Assembly (NCBI GenBank): GCA_041946965.1
Contig: JBHGBM010000088.1
Location: 1 to 23,527, forward strand
From: JBHGBM01 sp041946965
GTDB lineage: Bacteria > Acidobacteriota > Terriglobia > Bryobacterales > Bryobacteraceae
Reading direction: 5' to 3'
Length of the DNA stretch: 23,527 nt
Notes under the pieces: generated by a model
Database searches by the model: none
Told to the model about the DNA's origin: nothing
What the model saw: the letters and a program-made list of their open reading frames with translations, nothing else
Made by a program: the position numbers and the translations under genes
Shown here: in pieces, positions 5,833-14,235 of the stretch
Layout of the letters: the number at the start of each line of letters is the position of its first letter
Position numbering within the stretch: the stretch's first letter is position 1

Positions 5833-8634
5833 CTATTTTACCGTTCGCCTGAGAAACAGGCCGGTGTGGGACTTTTCCGCGGCGGCGATGTCCTCGGGGC
5901 GTCCGGCGGCCACGATCTCTCCGCCGCGCTCGCCGCCCTCGGGCCCCAGGTCGATGATCCAGTCGGCGGCCTGGATCACCTCCAGGTTGTGCTCGATAAC
6001 CAGCAGGCTTCCGCCGTTCTCGATCAGCCGCTCGAAAGCCGAGAGCAGCTTGGCGATATCGTCGAAGTGCAGCCCGGTGGTGGGCTCGTCGAAAATGTAG
6101 AGCGTGCCCTCGCAGGTGGAGTGCGCCAGGTGCCCGGCCAGTTTCACCCGCTGCGCTTCGCCGCCGGAGAGCGTGGTGGCGGACTGCCCGAGCCGCAGGT
6201 ACCCGAGGCCGACTTCATCGAGCACTCGCAGCCGGTCCACCAGCCGCGGCACGGCGGAGAAGAACGCGATCGCCTCCCGCACCGTCATTTGCAGCACCTG
6301 GTGAATGTTCTTGCCGTTGTACTGAATCTCCAGGATGCCGCTCTTGTAGCGCGTGCCCTTGCACTCCTCGCACACCAGTTCCACGTCGGCCAGGAACTGC
6401 ATCTCCACCGTGACCGTGCCGTCTCCCTGGCAAGTCTCGCAGCGCCCACCCGGGATGTTGAAGGAGAAGTGCCCGGCGGTGTAGCCGCGCCGCCCGGCCT
6501 CGCGCGTGGAGGCGAACAGCCCGCGGATGATGTCGAACGCCTTGATGTAAGTGACGGGGTTGGAGCGCGGCGTGCGGCCGATGGGCGACTGGTCGATCAT
6601 CACCGTCTGCTCGATCCATTCCGCGCCCTCCACCTTACGGCAGGCCAGCCGCGCCGCAACCTCGCCTTCGGTGTACTCCTCTTCCGGCGAGCCCGCCGCG
6701 GCCTTGTGCAGCGCCTGCATCGAGCGATAGATCACGTCGTGCACCAGCGTGGATTTTCCGGAACCGGAGACCCCCGTGATAACCACCATGCGGTTCAGCG
6801 GGATCGTGACATCGATGTTCTTCAGGTTGTGCTCGCGCGCGCCATAGAACCGCAGCGAGCCTCCGTTCACCGTGCGTCTGGCGCGCACCGGGGCGGCGCG
6901 CCTTTCCCCCCGCAGGTACTGGCCGGTGAGCGAGCCGTTGCCGCCCGAAACCAGGTCCGCATAGGGACCCTCGTAAATGACGCTGCCGCCGCGTTCGCCC
7001 GCCCCCGGGCCGAGGTCGATGATGTGGTCGGCCGCGCGCATGATCTCCGGATCGTGCTCCACCACCAGGATGGTGTTGCCAATGCCGCGCAGTTCCTCCA
7101 AGATGCGTATCAGCCGCCCCGTGTCGCGGCTATGCAGCCCGATGGAGGGCTCGTCGAGCACGTAGCACGCCCCCACCAGCCGCGAGCCGAGCGAAGTGGC
7201 GAGCTGGATGCGCTGCGCCTCGCCTCCGGAGAGCGTGGCCGAGATCCGGTCCAGCGTCAGGTAGTCGAGCCCCACGTCGTTGAGGAACTTGAGCCGCTGC
7301 CGGATTTCGATCAGGACCTTATCGGCCACCGCGGATTCCTCCGGCGTGAGAGCCAGCGAGTTGAAGAACGCGCAGGCCTCGGCGATATTCATGCGCACGA
7401 CCTCGGCCAGGCTCTTTTCCCCCACGCGCACCCAGAGCGCCTCCTTGCGCAGTCGCGCGCCGCGGCACTCCGGGCACAATGCGTAGCCGCGGTAGCGGCT
7501 CATGAACACCCGCACGTGCAACTTGTACTTCTTCGTCTCCAGGTACTCGAAGAAGTTGCGGATGGAGTGGTCGAGCACCTCGCGCTCCTCCGCCGTCAGC
7601 TCGCACACCGGCACGTTCAGCCGCACCTTGCGGGCGCGCGCGGTCTTCTTGAAATTGCCCAGCCAGCTACGGTATTTCGGCTTGGTCCACGGCTCCACCG
7701 CGCCGCCTTCGACGGAGAGGGTCCTGTCTGGAATCACCAGGTCCGGGTCGATGTCGATGGTGTTGCCGAATCCCTGGCAGCGCGGGCAGGCGCCGAAGGG
7801 CGAGTTGAAGCTGAACAGGCGCGGCTCGGGATCGGTGAACTCGATACCGCAGCGCTTGCACGCGAAGCGCTCGCTGAAGCGCAGGCGCTCGCCGCCGGAA
7901 GCCGGTTCGAAGATCGCCTCCCCGGCTTCGCGATAGCAGGTTTCCACGGTATCCACCAGCCGCTGCCGCAGCTCGGCGCCGCCTTCGGCGGAAATCGCCA
8001 GCCGGTCCGCCAGCACGTACACGGGCTGGGAAAAATCGATATCCAGCAGCGATTCCGGCGTGGAGAACTCGAACGTGCGCCCGTTCTGAAACAGGCGGTT
8101 GAAGCCGCGCTTGCGCAGTTCGAACAGGTGATCGCGCAGCGCCTTGGTGTCCGGGCGCGCCTCACGGCTCACCGGAAACAGCGCGTACCAGCGCGAGCCG
8201 GCGGCCAGCGCCAGCAGCCGTGCGGCCACCTGGTCCACCGTGTCCCGCTCCACCCTCCGGCCGCAGCCCGGGCAGAAGGTGCGGCCCACGCGCGCGAACA
8301 GCAGCCGCAGGAAGTCGTAGCACTCGGTGGAAGTGGCCACCGTGGAGCGCGGATTCCGCGAGGTGTTCTTCTGGCGGATGGCGACGGCGGGCGCGATGCC
8401 TTCAATCTCCTCCACGTCCGGCTTTTCCATGCGCTCCAGAAACTGCCGCGCGTAAGCTGAGAGCGATTCCACGTAACGCCGCTGGCCCTCGGCGTAAATG
8501 GTGTCGAAAGCCAGAGACGACTTGCCCGAACCGGAGACGCCCGTAATCACCGTGAGCCGGTTGTGAGGGATATCCAGCGAGATGTTCTTCAGGTTGTGGA
8601 GCCGCGCCCCGCGGATCCGGATGTAGTCTTGCAC
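5833..8634 (-). CDS. uvrA: Excinuclease ABC subunit A
   Basis: UvrA is the cytosolic damage-recognition ATPase of nucleotide excision repair; it dimerises and loads UvrB. The 933 residues match the usual length. Two ABC ATPase halves are seen: Walker A GVSGSGKS at 32-39 and 621-628, and LSGGE signatures at 468-472 and 823-827. DEPS (494-497) and DEPT (849-852) mark the two Walker B ends. Zinc sites are intact: Cys259, Cys262, Cys283, Cys286 in the first half and Cys732, Cys735, Cys755, Cys758 in the second, with a further CPGC at 121-124. Translation starts at GTG 8634. A candidate extended -10 lies just upstream at 8655-8663, giving a short leader. Unusually for a repair gene, it is followed at once by an exported TPR protein and two small exported proteins. 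Confidence 0.97.
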   Translation of the reverse strand: MQDYIRIRGARLHNLKNISLDIPHNRLTVITGVSGSGKSSLAFDTIYAEGQRRYVESLSAYARQFLERMEKPDVEEIEGIAPAVAIRQKNTSRNPRSTVATSTECYDFLRLLFARVGRTFCPGCGRRVERDTVDQVAARLLALAAGSRWYALFPVSREARPDTKALRDHLFELRKRGFNRLFQNGRTFEFSTPESLLDIDFSQPVYVLADRLAISAEGGAELRQRLVDTVETCYREAGEAIFEPASGGERLRFSERFACKRCGIEFTDPEPRLFSFNSPFGACPRCQGFGNTIDIDPDLVIPDRTLSVEGGAVEPWTKPKYRSWLGNFKKTARARKVRLNVPVCELTAEEREVLDHSIRNFFEYLETKKYKLHVRVFMSRYRGYALCPECRGARLRKEALWVRVGEKSLAEVVRMNIAEACAFFNSLALTPEESAVADKVLIEIRQRLKFLNDVGLDYLTLDRISATLSGGEAQRIQLATSLGSRLVGACYVLDEPSIGLHSRDTGRLIRILEELRGIGNTILVVEHDPEIMRAADHIIDLGPGAGERGGSVIYEGPYADLVSGGNGSLTGQYLRGERRAAPVRARRTVNGGSLRFYGAREHNLKNIDVTIPLNRMVVITGVSGSGKSTLVHDVIYRSMQALHKAAAGSPEEEYTEGEVAARLACRKVEGAEWIEQTVMIDQSPIGRTPRSNPVTYIKAFDIIRGLFASTREAGRRGYTAGHFSFNIPGGRCETCQGDGTVTVEMQFLADVELVCEECKGTRYKSGILEIQYNGKNIHQVLQMTVREAIAFFSAVPRLVDRLRVLDEVGLGYLRLGQSATTLSGGEAQRVKLAGHLAHSTCEGTLYIFDEPTTGLHFDDIAKLLSAFERLIENGGSLLVIEHNLEVIQAADWIIDLGPEGGERGGEIVAAGRPEDIAAAEKSHTGLFLRRTVK

Positions 8635-8654
8635 GCCGAGTGGATTACGGTTTC

Positions 8655-8663
8655 AGTATAGCA
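8655..8663 (-). promoter_or_regulatory. Extended -10 promoter candidate for uvrA
   Basis: Read on the minus strand, this is TGC followed by TATACT, an extended -10 that matches TATAAT at five of six positions. It would start transcription about 14 nt before the uvrA GTG. No good -35 box is seen, which is acceptable for extended -10 promoters. No clear LexA-type operator was recognised. Confidence 0.5.
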
Positions 8664-8679
8664 ACCGCCAGCGGGCGGC

Positions 8680-8685
8680 TATAAT
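8680..8685 (+). promoter_or_regulatory. Consensus -10 (TATAAT) 7 nt before an ATG; leaderless start candidate
   Basis: A perfect TATAAT is followed by 7 nt and the ATG at 8693. Transcription would then begin at or beside that start codon. No Shine-Dalgarno is present. No -35 is evident. The alternative ATG at 8684 lies inside the box, which favours 8693 as the true start. Confidence 0.5.
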
Positions 8686-8692
8686 GTTGGCG

Positions 8693-9235
8693 ATGCGGGG
8701 CGTAATCATCCTGGCGTTGTTTTTCGCGGCGGCGGCCGCGGCGGACGTGCGCAACTGCGCCTGCGATCCGGCCAAACCGGAGACCATGCAGGCCCGCGAA
8801 TGCGGGCTCTGCCGCGAGGCGGAGAACCAGCAGCCCGGCGTCGACGTGTTCTTCCTCAAGGACATCAACCCGCGCAAGCCCAACCGCTGGCTGGCTCTGC
8901 CCCGCCTGCACGCCGACGGCGTGGCTTCACTGAGCGGCATGAGCAGGGCGCAGCGGGCGGCGTTCTGGACCGCGGCCATCGAGAAGGCCAGGTCGCTGTT
9001 CGGTGAAAAATGGGGCCTCGCCATGAACGGCGACGAGAGCCGGACGCAGTGCCACTCGCACCTGCACATGGGCAGGCTGCTGGACGGGATCGAAACCTCC
9101 AACCTCGTCGTCGTGAGCGGGCCGGAAGCCATTCCCGTGCCCAAGGACGGCACGGGATTGTGGGTCCACCCGCACGGCTCCAAGCTGCACGTTCACCTGG
9201 GCGAGCAGATCACGGAAACGGTGCTTCTGCGCTAG
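8693..9235 (+). CDS. Exported HIT-like (histidine triad) protein
   Basis: This is a 180-residue protein with an N-terminal Sec signal (MRGVIILALFFAAAAAAD). The mature part has HIT-family features: a CGLC pair (Cys37, Cys40) where many HIT proteins carry a zinc-binding CxxC, the strand NRWLALPRLH, and the triad His121, His123, His125 in CHSHLHMG. HIT proteins hydrolyse or transfer nucleotidyl groups, and the triad supplies the nucleophilic histidine. A further Cys22/Cys24 pair (CAC) near the mature N-terminus could complete a four-cysteine metal site. Periplasmic HIT proteins are uncommon; CDP-diacylglycerol pyrophosphatase is a known exported relative, but this one is shorter. The substrate is unknown. 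The start at 8684 is an alternative. The stop directly abuts the ATG of the next gene. Confidence 0.75.
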   Translation: MRGVIILALFFAAAAAADVRNCACDPAKPETMQARECGLCREAENQQPGVDVFFLKDINPRKPNRWLALPRLHADGVASLSGMSRAQRAAFWTAAIEKARSLFGEKWGLAMNGDESRTQCHSHLHMGRLLDGIETSNLVVVSGPEAIPVPKDGTGLWVHPHGSKLHVHLGEQITETVLLR

Positions 9236-10690
9236 ATGGTCATCCGCATCCATCCGGACGACGATGTAGCCATCGCGCGCGAGGCGCTGCCGCCCGGCAC
9301 ACAGGCGGCCGGCGTCACCCTGCGGGAACCCGTCCCGCCCGGACACAAGATCGCGCTCCGGCACATCGCGGCCGGCGAGTTGGTGCGGCGCTACGGCGAG
9401 CCGATCGGGCGCGCCGCGTACGAGATCGAACCCGGCGCCCACGTCCACACCCACAACCTCGCCTTCGAGGAATTGCGCGGCCACTACGAGTTTCCCGAAA
9501 ACGAGCGGCCACTGCCGGAGCGCCAGGCCGAACCCGTGTTTCAGGGCTACCCGCGCCAGGATGGGCGCGCCGGCACGCGCAATTACATCGCCGTGGTGGC
9601 GGCCAGCAACTGCGCGGCGCACGCCGCCACGCTCATCGCGCGCGGCTACGAAGGCGAGGCGCTGCCTGAGAACGTGGACGGCGTGGTGGCGTTCCCCCAC
9701 GGCGACGGCTGTGGGCACGCCATCGGTCCCGATTCGGAACTGGTGCGCCGCACCATCGCGGGCGTGCTCGACCACCCCAACGTATCCGCGGCGGTGCTGG
9801 TGGGGCTCGGCTGCGAGATCAACCAGGTTTCGCAATACGCCGCCGGCCCGCGGCTCACCCGGCTTACGCTGCAATCGAGCGGCGGCACGCGCGCCGTGGC
9901 GGAGGCGGCGCGCGGCGAGATCCGCCGCTTCATCGAACGCGCGGCGGAGGAGGAGCGGCGCGTGCCGATCCCCGCCTCGCGGCTGGTGCTGGGCTTGAAC
10001 TGCGGCGGGTCGGATTCCTTCTCCGGCATCACCGCCAATCCCGCGCTCGGCGTCTGCTCGGATATGCTCGCCGCGCTGGGCGGCACGCCGGTGCTGGCCG
10101 AGACGCCGGAGATCGTGGGCGCCGAGCACCTGCTGGTGCGGCGCGCGCGCAATCGCGAAACCGCCGAAAAGGTGCTCGGCTACATCCAGTGGTACCGCGA
10201 GTACCTCGCCCGCTTCGGCGAGAGCTTCGACGATAATCCCTCGCCGGGCAACAAGGCCGGCGGGCTTACGAACATCATCGAGAAGTCGCTCGGGGCGGTG
10301 GCCAAGGGCGGCTCGTCCATGCTCGCCGGCGCAGTGGATTACGCCGAACGCATCGCCACGCCCGGGCTCGTCTTCATGAACACGCCCGGCTACGATCCGC
10401 CGTCGCTCGCGGGCCTGGCCGCGGGCGGCTGCACCGTGATGGCTTTCACCACGGGACGCGGGAGCGCCATCGGCTTCCCCACCGTGCCGGTCATCAAGAT
10501 CGCCAGCAACGCGGCCATGTTTGAAGCCCTGCGCGACAACATGGATATCAACGCCGGCTCGGGGGATGTTACCGAGACAGGCCGCGCCATCTTCGACCTC
10601 GTGCTGCGCGTCGCTTCGGGCGAACGCACCGCGGCGGAGCGGCTGGGACACTCTGAGTTCGTTCCGTGGCGCACCGGGCCGGTGATGTAG
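9236..10690 (+). CDS. UxaA/GarD-family sugar-acid dehydratase (altronate/galactarate type)
   Basis: This 484-residue cytosolic enzyme is near the size of altronate dehydratase UxaA. An N-terminal SAF-like domain (about residues 1-90) is followed by the dehydratase domain opening at GRAGTRNYIAVV. Conserved cysteine and glycine stretches include HGDGCG, LGCE, LNCGGSDSFSGITANPALG and the C-terminal FMNTPGYDP and GGCTVMAFTTGRGSAIG. The family removes water from altronate or galactarate, using iron, to give 2-keto-3-deoxy acids. Which acid is used here cannot be told. The ATG directly follows the stop of the HIT-like gene (zero gap), so the two are translated together. The TonB receptor follows after 33 nt. 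Confidence 0.9.
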   Translation: MVIRIHPDDDVAIAREALPPGTQAAGVTLREPVPPGHKIALRHIAAGELVRRYGEPIGRAAYEIEPGAHVHTHNLAFEELRGHYEFPENERPLPERQAEPVFQGYPRQDGRAGTRNYIAVVAASNCAAHAATLIARGYEGEALPENVDGVVAFPHGDGCGHAIGPDSELVRRTIAGVLDHPNVSAAVLVGLGCEINQVSQYAAGPRLTRLTLQSSGGTRAVAEAARGEIRRFIERAAEEERRVPIPASRLVLGLNCGGSDSFSGITANPALGVCSDMLAALGGTPVLAETPEIVGAEHLLVRRARNRETAEKVLGYIQWYREYLARFGESFDDNPSPGNKAGGLTNIIEKSLGAVAKGGSSMLAGAVDYAERIATPGLVFMNTPGYDPPSLAGLAAGGCTVMAFTTGRGSAIGFPTVPVIKIASNAAMFEALRDNMDINAGSGDVTETGRAIFDLVLRVASGERTAAERLGHSEFVPWRTGPVM

Positions 10691-10723
10691 ACTGGACAGA
10701 AGAGGTTGGTTCAGGAAGATCGC

Positions 10724-13700
10724 ATGAGAATTCGCACACTCGGCGCGTTTGCCGCCTTACTTGTCTGTTCGCTTGCCGCGCAGGATCCCCGCGGCAACAT
10801 CTCCGGCACGGTTTTCGATAATTCGCAGGCCGTGGTTCCCGGCGTCCGCATCCGCGCCGTGAATTCGGAGACCGGGGTGGCGGCTTCCGCCGTCACGAAC
10901 CAGACAGGCCACTACAGCATTCCGTTCCTCATTCCCGGCACGTACAGGATTACGGCCGAGATGACCGGCTTCAAATCGTTCTCGCGCGACGGCATCGAGG
11001 TGCGCGTGGGTGAGACCGTGGACCTCGCCATCCACATGGAGATCGGCGCGGTCAGCGAAACCGTGGAAGTGCAGGCCGAGACGCCGCTGCTCGACACCGC
11101 CAGCGCGTCGCTCGGCCAGGTGATGGACCAGCGGCGCATCGTGGAATTGCCGCAGCGCGGCGCCAACCCGCTCGAACTGGCGCTGCTCACTCCCGGCGTG
11201 GTGAACACCGGCAACATGCGGCTGCGCAAGGCCATGGCGCCGGAAGCCACCTCCGAAGTGGCGGCGGACGGCTCCGGCAGCTACAACAACGAGTTCCAGA
11301 TCGACGGCATCAGCAACATGGCGTTCGACCGCGGCCGCGGCTACGCGCGCGTGGCCTTCAGCCCGCCCTCCTCGGCCGTGCGCGAGTTCAAGATGCAGAC
11401 CTCGGCTTTCGACGCGAGCGTGGGCCACACCATGGGCGCGGTGCTTAACGTCAGCACCGCGAGCGGCAGTAATGAGTTCCACGGCGAGGGCCACTACTGG
11501 CTGCGCCACAGCTCGCTCGACGCCCCCAATTTCTTCAACAACAAGAACGGCACCAGGCCCGCCGTCTACCAGGACCACCGCTACGGCGGCTCCATCGGCG
11601 GCCCCGTGATCCTGCCGAAAGTTTACGACGGCAAGAACCGGACGTTCTGGTTCTACTCGGTCGAGAAGAACCAGTTCGGCGTCCCCACCACCTTCACCCG
11701 CACGGTGCCCACCGCGGCCCAGCGGGACGGCGATTTTTCCGCGCTGCTGCGCGTGGGTTCCGCCTACCAGATTTACGATCCCGCCACCACCACGCCGGCC
11801 GCAGGCGGCCGCTTCCAGCGCCAGCCGTTCGCCGGCAACATCATTCCGCGCAGCCGCCTGGATGCGGTGGGGCTCAACCTGGTGAAGCTCTACCCCATGC
11901 CCACCAGCGCCGGCACCTCCGATGGCCGCAACAACTACTTCTCCTCGCCCAAGGCGCTGCAACGCATCTACTCGCACCTGCTGCGGCTGGACCATGCTTT
12001 CAGCGAGAATCACCGCGCCTTCCTGCGCCTTAATTACGATTTCTGGAAAGAGAAAAAGAACAACGACTTCCTGAACTGGATCAACGGCATCCACCAGAAC
12101 CGTCCCAACCGCGGCATTGCGCTCGACGACGTGATCGTGGTCAACCCCACCCTGGTGCTCAACCTGCGCTACGGCCTCACCAGCACGAAATGGTGGCAGT
12201 ACCGCGTCACGCGCGGCTACGACCTCGCCTCCCTCGGCTTCTCGCCGCAACTGCTGGCGCTGGTGGATAAGAGCCAGGCTCCGCTGCCTCGCATCAGTGC
12301 GGGTGCGTACTCGCAAATCTCCTGGTGGGAGAATCCGGGCGACGGCGTGAACTCCAGCCTGATCCATTCCTTCGCCTCGAACCTCACCAAGCTGCAAGGG
12401 CGGCACAACTTCCGCTTCGGCGCCGAAGCCCGCGTCTACCGCAGCTTCAACAACCGTCGGCCCGCCGCGGTGGCGCCCGACTTCACCTTCGGCACCACGT
12501 ACACGCGCGGCCCGCTCGATAACGCCACCGCCGCGCAAATCGGCCAGGACCTGGCCTCCATGCTGCTGGGCGTGCCGGACGGCACCATGGAGATCACCGC
12601 CAGCTCCGCGCTTCAGCACAAGGACATCGGCATCTACTTCCAGGACGACCTGCGGGTGACGCGCAAGCTGACCCTCAACGTCGGGCTTCGCTACGAGATC
12701 GAGTCGCGCTTCACCGAGCGCTTCAATCGTCTGGTGGCGGGCTTCGACGCCGCGGCCTCCAACCCCATCGAAGCGGCCGCCCGCGCCAATTACGCCGCGC
12801 GCCCCATTCCCGAGCTTTCACCCAACGACTTCCGCGTGCGCGGCGGACTTACCTGGGTCAGCGCCAATAGCCGCAGCCCGTATGCCCCCGAGAAGAACAA
12901 CCTGATGCCCCGCATCGGCTTCGCCTACCAGCTCAGGCCCAGCACGGTGCTGCGCGGCGGCTACGGCATCTACTACGACACCATCGGCATCGCCAAGATC
13001 GTGCCCATCCAGACCGGGTTTACGCAGGTGACGCCGATTCAGGCCTCGCTCGACAGCGGACTGAGCTTCCGCGCGACCACGGCCAATCCGTTCCCCGCCG
13101 GGCTCATCGCGCCGGCGGGCGCCGCCGGCGGGTTGAAAACCAACCTCGGCCAGGCGCTGGAATTCTACAACCGCGGCCTGAAGCAGCCCTACTCGCAGCG
13201 CTGGTCCCTCGGTGTGCAGCAGACGCTGCCGGCGCAGTTGCTGCTGGAAGGCGCTTACGTGGCCAGCCGCGGCGTCCGCGTCGGGGTGGACCGCGAGCTG
13301 AACTCCACGCCCGCGCAGTATCTCTCGACCAAGCCCTACCGCGATCAACCCACCATTGACTGGCTGAGCGCGCAGTTCCCCAGCCCGCTGCGCGGCCTCG
13401 ACCCCATCTACGGCGCCAACATCTCGCGCGCCAACCTGCTGAAGCCGTACCCCGAGTTCGGCAGCATCACGGCGGAAGAGCCGATCGGCTATTCCTGGTA
13501 CCACTCGCTGCAAGTCCGCTCGGAGCGGCGTTTTTCGCAGGGCTTCACCTTCCAGCTTGCCTACACCTTCTCCAAGCTGATGGAGGCGACGGAGTTTCTC
13601 AATAGCACCGACCCGATGCCGTATGAAACCATCGCCTCACTCGACCGCCCGCACCGGCTGGCGGCCAGCGGCATCTGGGAGATCCCGGTGGGCCGCGGCC

Positions 13701-14179
13701 GCCGCTTCGGCGCCGGCTTGCCCGCGGTGGTGGACCGCGTGATCGGCGGTTGGCAGCTCGGCGCAGTGGTGACGCGGCAGTCCGGCGCGCCGCTGAACTT
13801 CGGCAATGTCATCTTCAACGGCGACATCAAGAACATCGCCCTTCCGTCGGATAAGCGCAGCGTCGACCGCTGGTTCAACGTGGATGCCGGTTTCAACCGT
13901 AACTCCAGGGAGCAGCTCGGGAACAATATCCGCGCGTTTCCCCTGCGCTTCAGCGGCATTCGCGCCGACGGCCAGAGAACCTGGGACTTCTCCATCGTGA
14001 AGAGTTTCCCCCTCAAGGAGAGCTTCAAGTTACAGTTCCGCGCAGACGCCTACAACTCGTGGAACCACACCAACCTGAACGCGCCCAACATGAGCCCGGC
14101 CAATACGTCGTTCGGCGCCATCACGGGCACCGCGGGAGACGCCCGGAACTGGCAGTTGTCGCTAAAAGCCGCGTTCTGA
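10724..14179 (+). CDS. Oar-like TonB-dependent outer-membrane receptor with carboxypeptidase-regulatory domain
   Basis: This is a 1151-residue outer-membrane protein. A signal peptide (to about residue 20, ending SLAAQ) leads into a CarboxypepD_reg/Cna-B-like domain (about 22-105; GNISGTVFDNSQAVVPGVRI), then a TonB plug (about 110-250) and a long beta-barrel with alternating aromatic strands. The chain ends in Phe, as expected for BAM-dependent insertion. Such receptors are strongly expanded in acidobacteria and are thought to import complex carbohydrate or peptide ligands. No SusD-like partner is adjacent. The ATG at 10724 has a good AGGAAG 5 nt upstream (10713-10718), which favours it over an upstream TTG. 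The UxaA stop codon forms part of a weak TAGACT (10688-10693) that could serve as a -10. Confidence 0.93.
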   Translation: MRIRTLGAFAALLVCSLAAQDPRGNISGTVFDNSQAVVPGVRIRAVNSETGVAASAVTNQTGHYSIPFLIPGTYRITAEMTGFKSFSRDGIEVRVGETVDLAIHMEIGAVSETVEVQAETPLLDTASASLGQVMDQRRIVELPQRGANPLELALLTPGVVNTGNMRLRKAMAPEATSEVAADGSGSYNNEFQIDGISNMAFDRGRGYARVAFSPPSSAVREFKMQTSAFDASVGHTMGAVLNVSTASGSNEFHGEGHYWLRHSSLDAPNFFNNKNGTRPAVYQDHRYGGSIGGPVILPKVYDGKNRTFWFYSVEKNQFGVPTTFTRTVPTAAQRDGDFSALLRVGSAYQIYDPATTTPAAGGRFQRQPFAGNIIPRSRLDAVGLNLVKLYPMPTSAGTSDGRNNYFSSPKALQRIYSHLLRLDHAFSENHRAFLRLNYDFWKEKKNNDFLNWINGIHQNRPNRGIALDDVIVVNPTLVLNLRYGLTSTKWWQYRVTRGYDLASLGFSPQLLALVDKSQAPLPRISAGAYSQISWWENPGDGVNSSLIHSFASNLTKLQGRHNFRFGAEARVYRSFNNRRPAAVAPDFTFGTTYTRGPLDNATAAQIGQDLASMLLGVPDGTMEITASSALQHKDIGIYFQDDLRVTRKLTLNVGLRYEIESRFTERFNRLVAGFDAAASNPIEAAARANYAARPIPELSPNDFRVRGGLTWVSANSRSPYAPEKNNLMPRIGFAYQLRPSTVLRGGYGIYYDTIGIAKIVPIQTGFTQVTPIQASLDSGLSFRATTANPFPAGLIAPAGAAGGLKTNLGQALEFYNRGLKQPYSQRWSLGVQQTLPAQLLLEGAYVASRGVRVGVDRELNSTPAQYLSTKPYRDQPTIDWLSAQFPSPLRGLDPIYGANISRANLLKPYPEFGSITAEEPIGYSWYHSLQVRSERRFSQGFTFQLAYTFSKLMEATEFLNSTDPMPYETIASLDRPHRLAASGIWEIPVGRGRRFGAGLPAVVDRVIGGWQLGAVVTRQSGAPLNFGNVIFNGDIKNIALPSDKRSVDRWFNVDAGFNRNSREQLGNNIRAFPLRFSGIRADGQRTWDFSIVKSFPLKESFKLQFRADAYNSWNHTNLNAPNMSPANTSFGAITGTAGDARNWQLSLKAAF

Positions 14180-14198
14180 TCGCTGGAGACTTTCAGGC

Positions 14199-14222
14199 GG
14201 GGCAGGCTGTGCCGCCTGCCCC
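14199..14222. terminator. Hairpin between convergent genes
   Basis: A perfect 9-bp stem, GGGGCAGGC pairing with GCCTGCCCC, encloses the 6-nt loop TGTGCC. It lies 20 nt after the TonB receptor stop and 14 nt beyond the CPBP protease stop. It is well placed to end transcription from both sides. There is no clear T-run on either strand, so a classical intrinsic terminator is not certain. Confidence 0.5.
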
Positions 14223-14235
14223 CGAAACAATACCC

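Noticed and set aside
5812..8460. 882-residue plus-strand frame opposite uvrA
   Set aside because: It is fully antisense to a complete, motif-perfect uvrA and shows no recognisable domain.
10757..12619. 620-residue minus-strand frame opposite the TonB receptor
   Set aside because: It is an antisense shadow of low complexity (Val/Gly/Ala/Arg/His), with no ribosome-binding site or family match.
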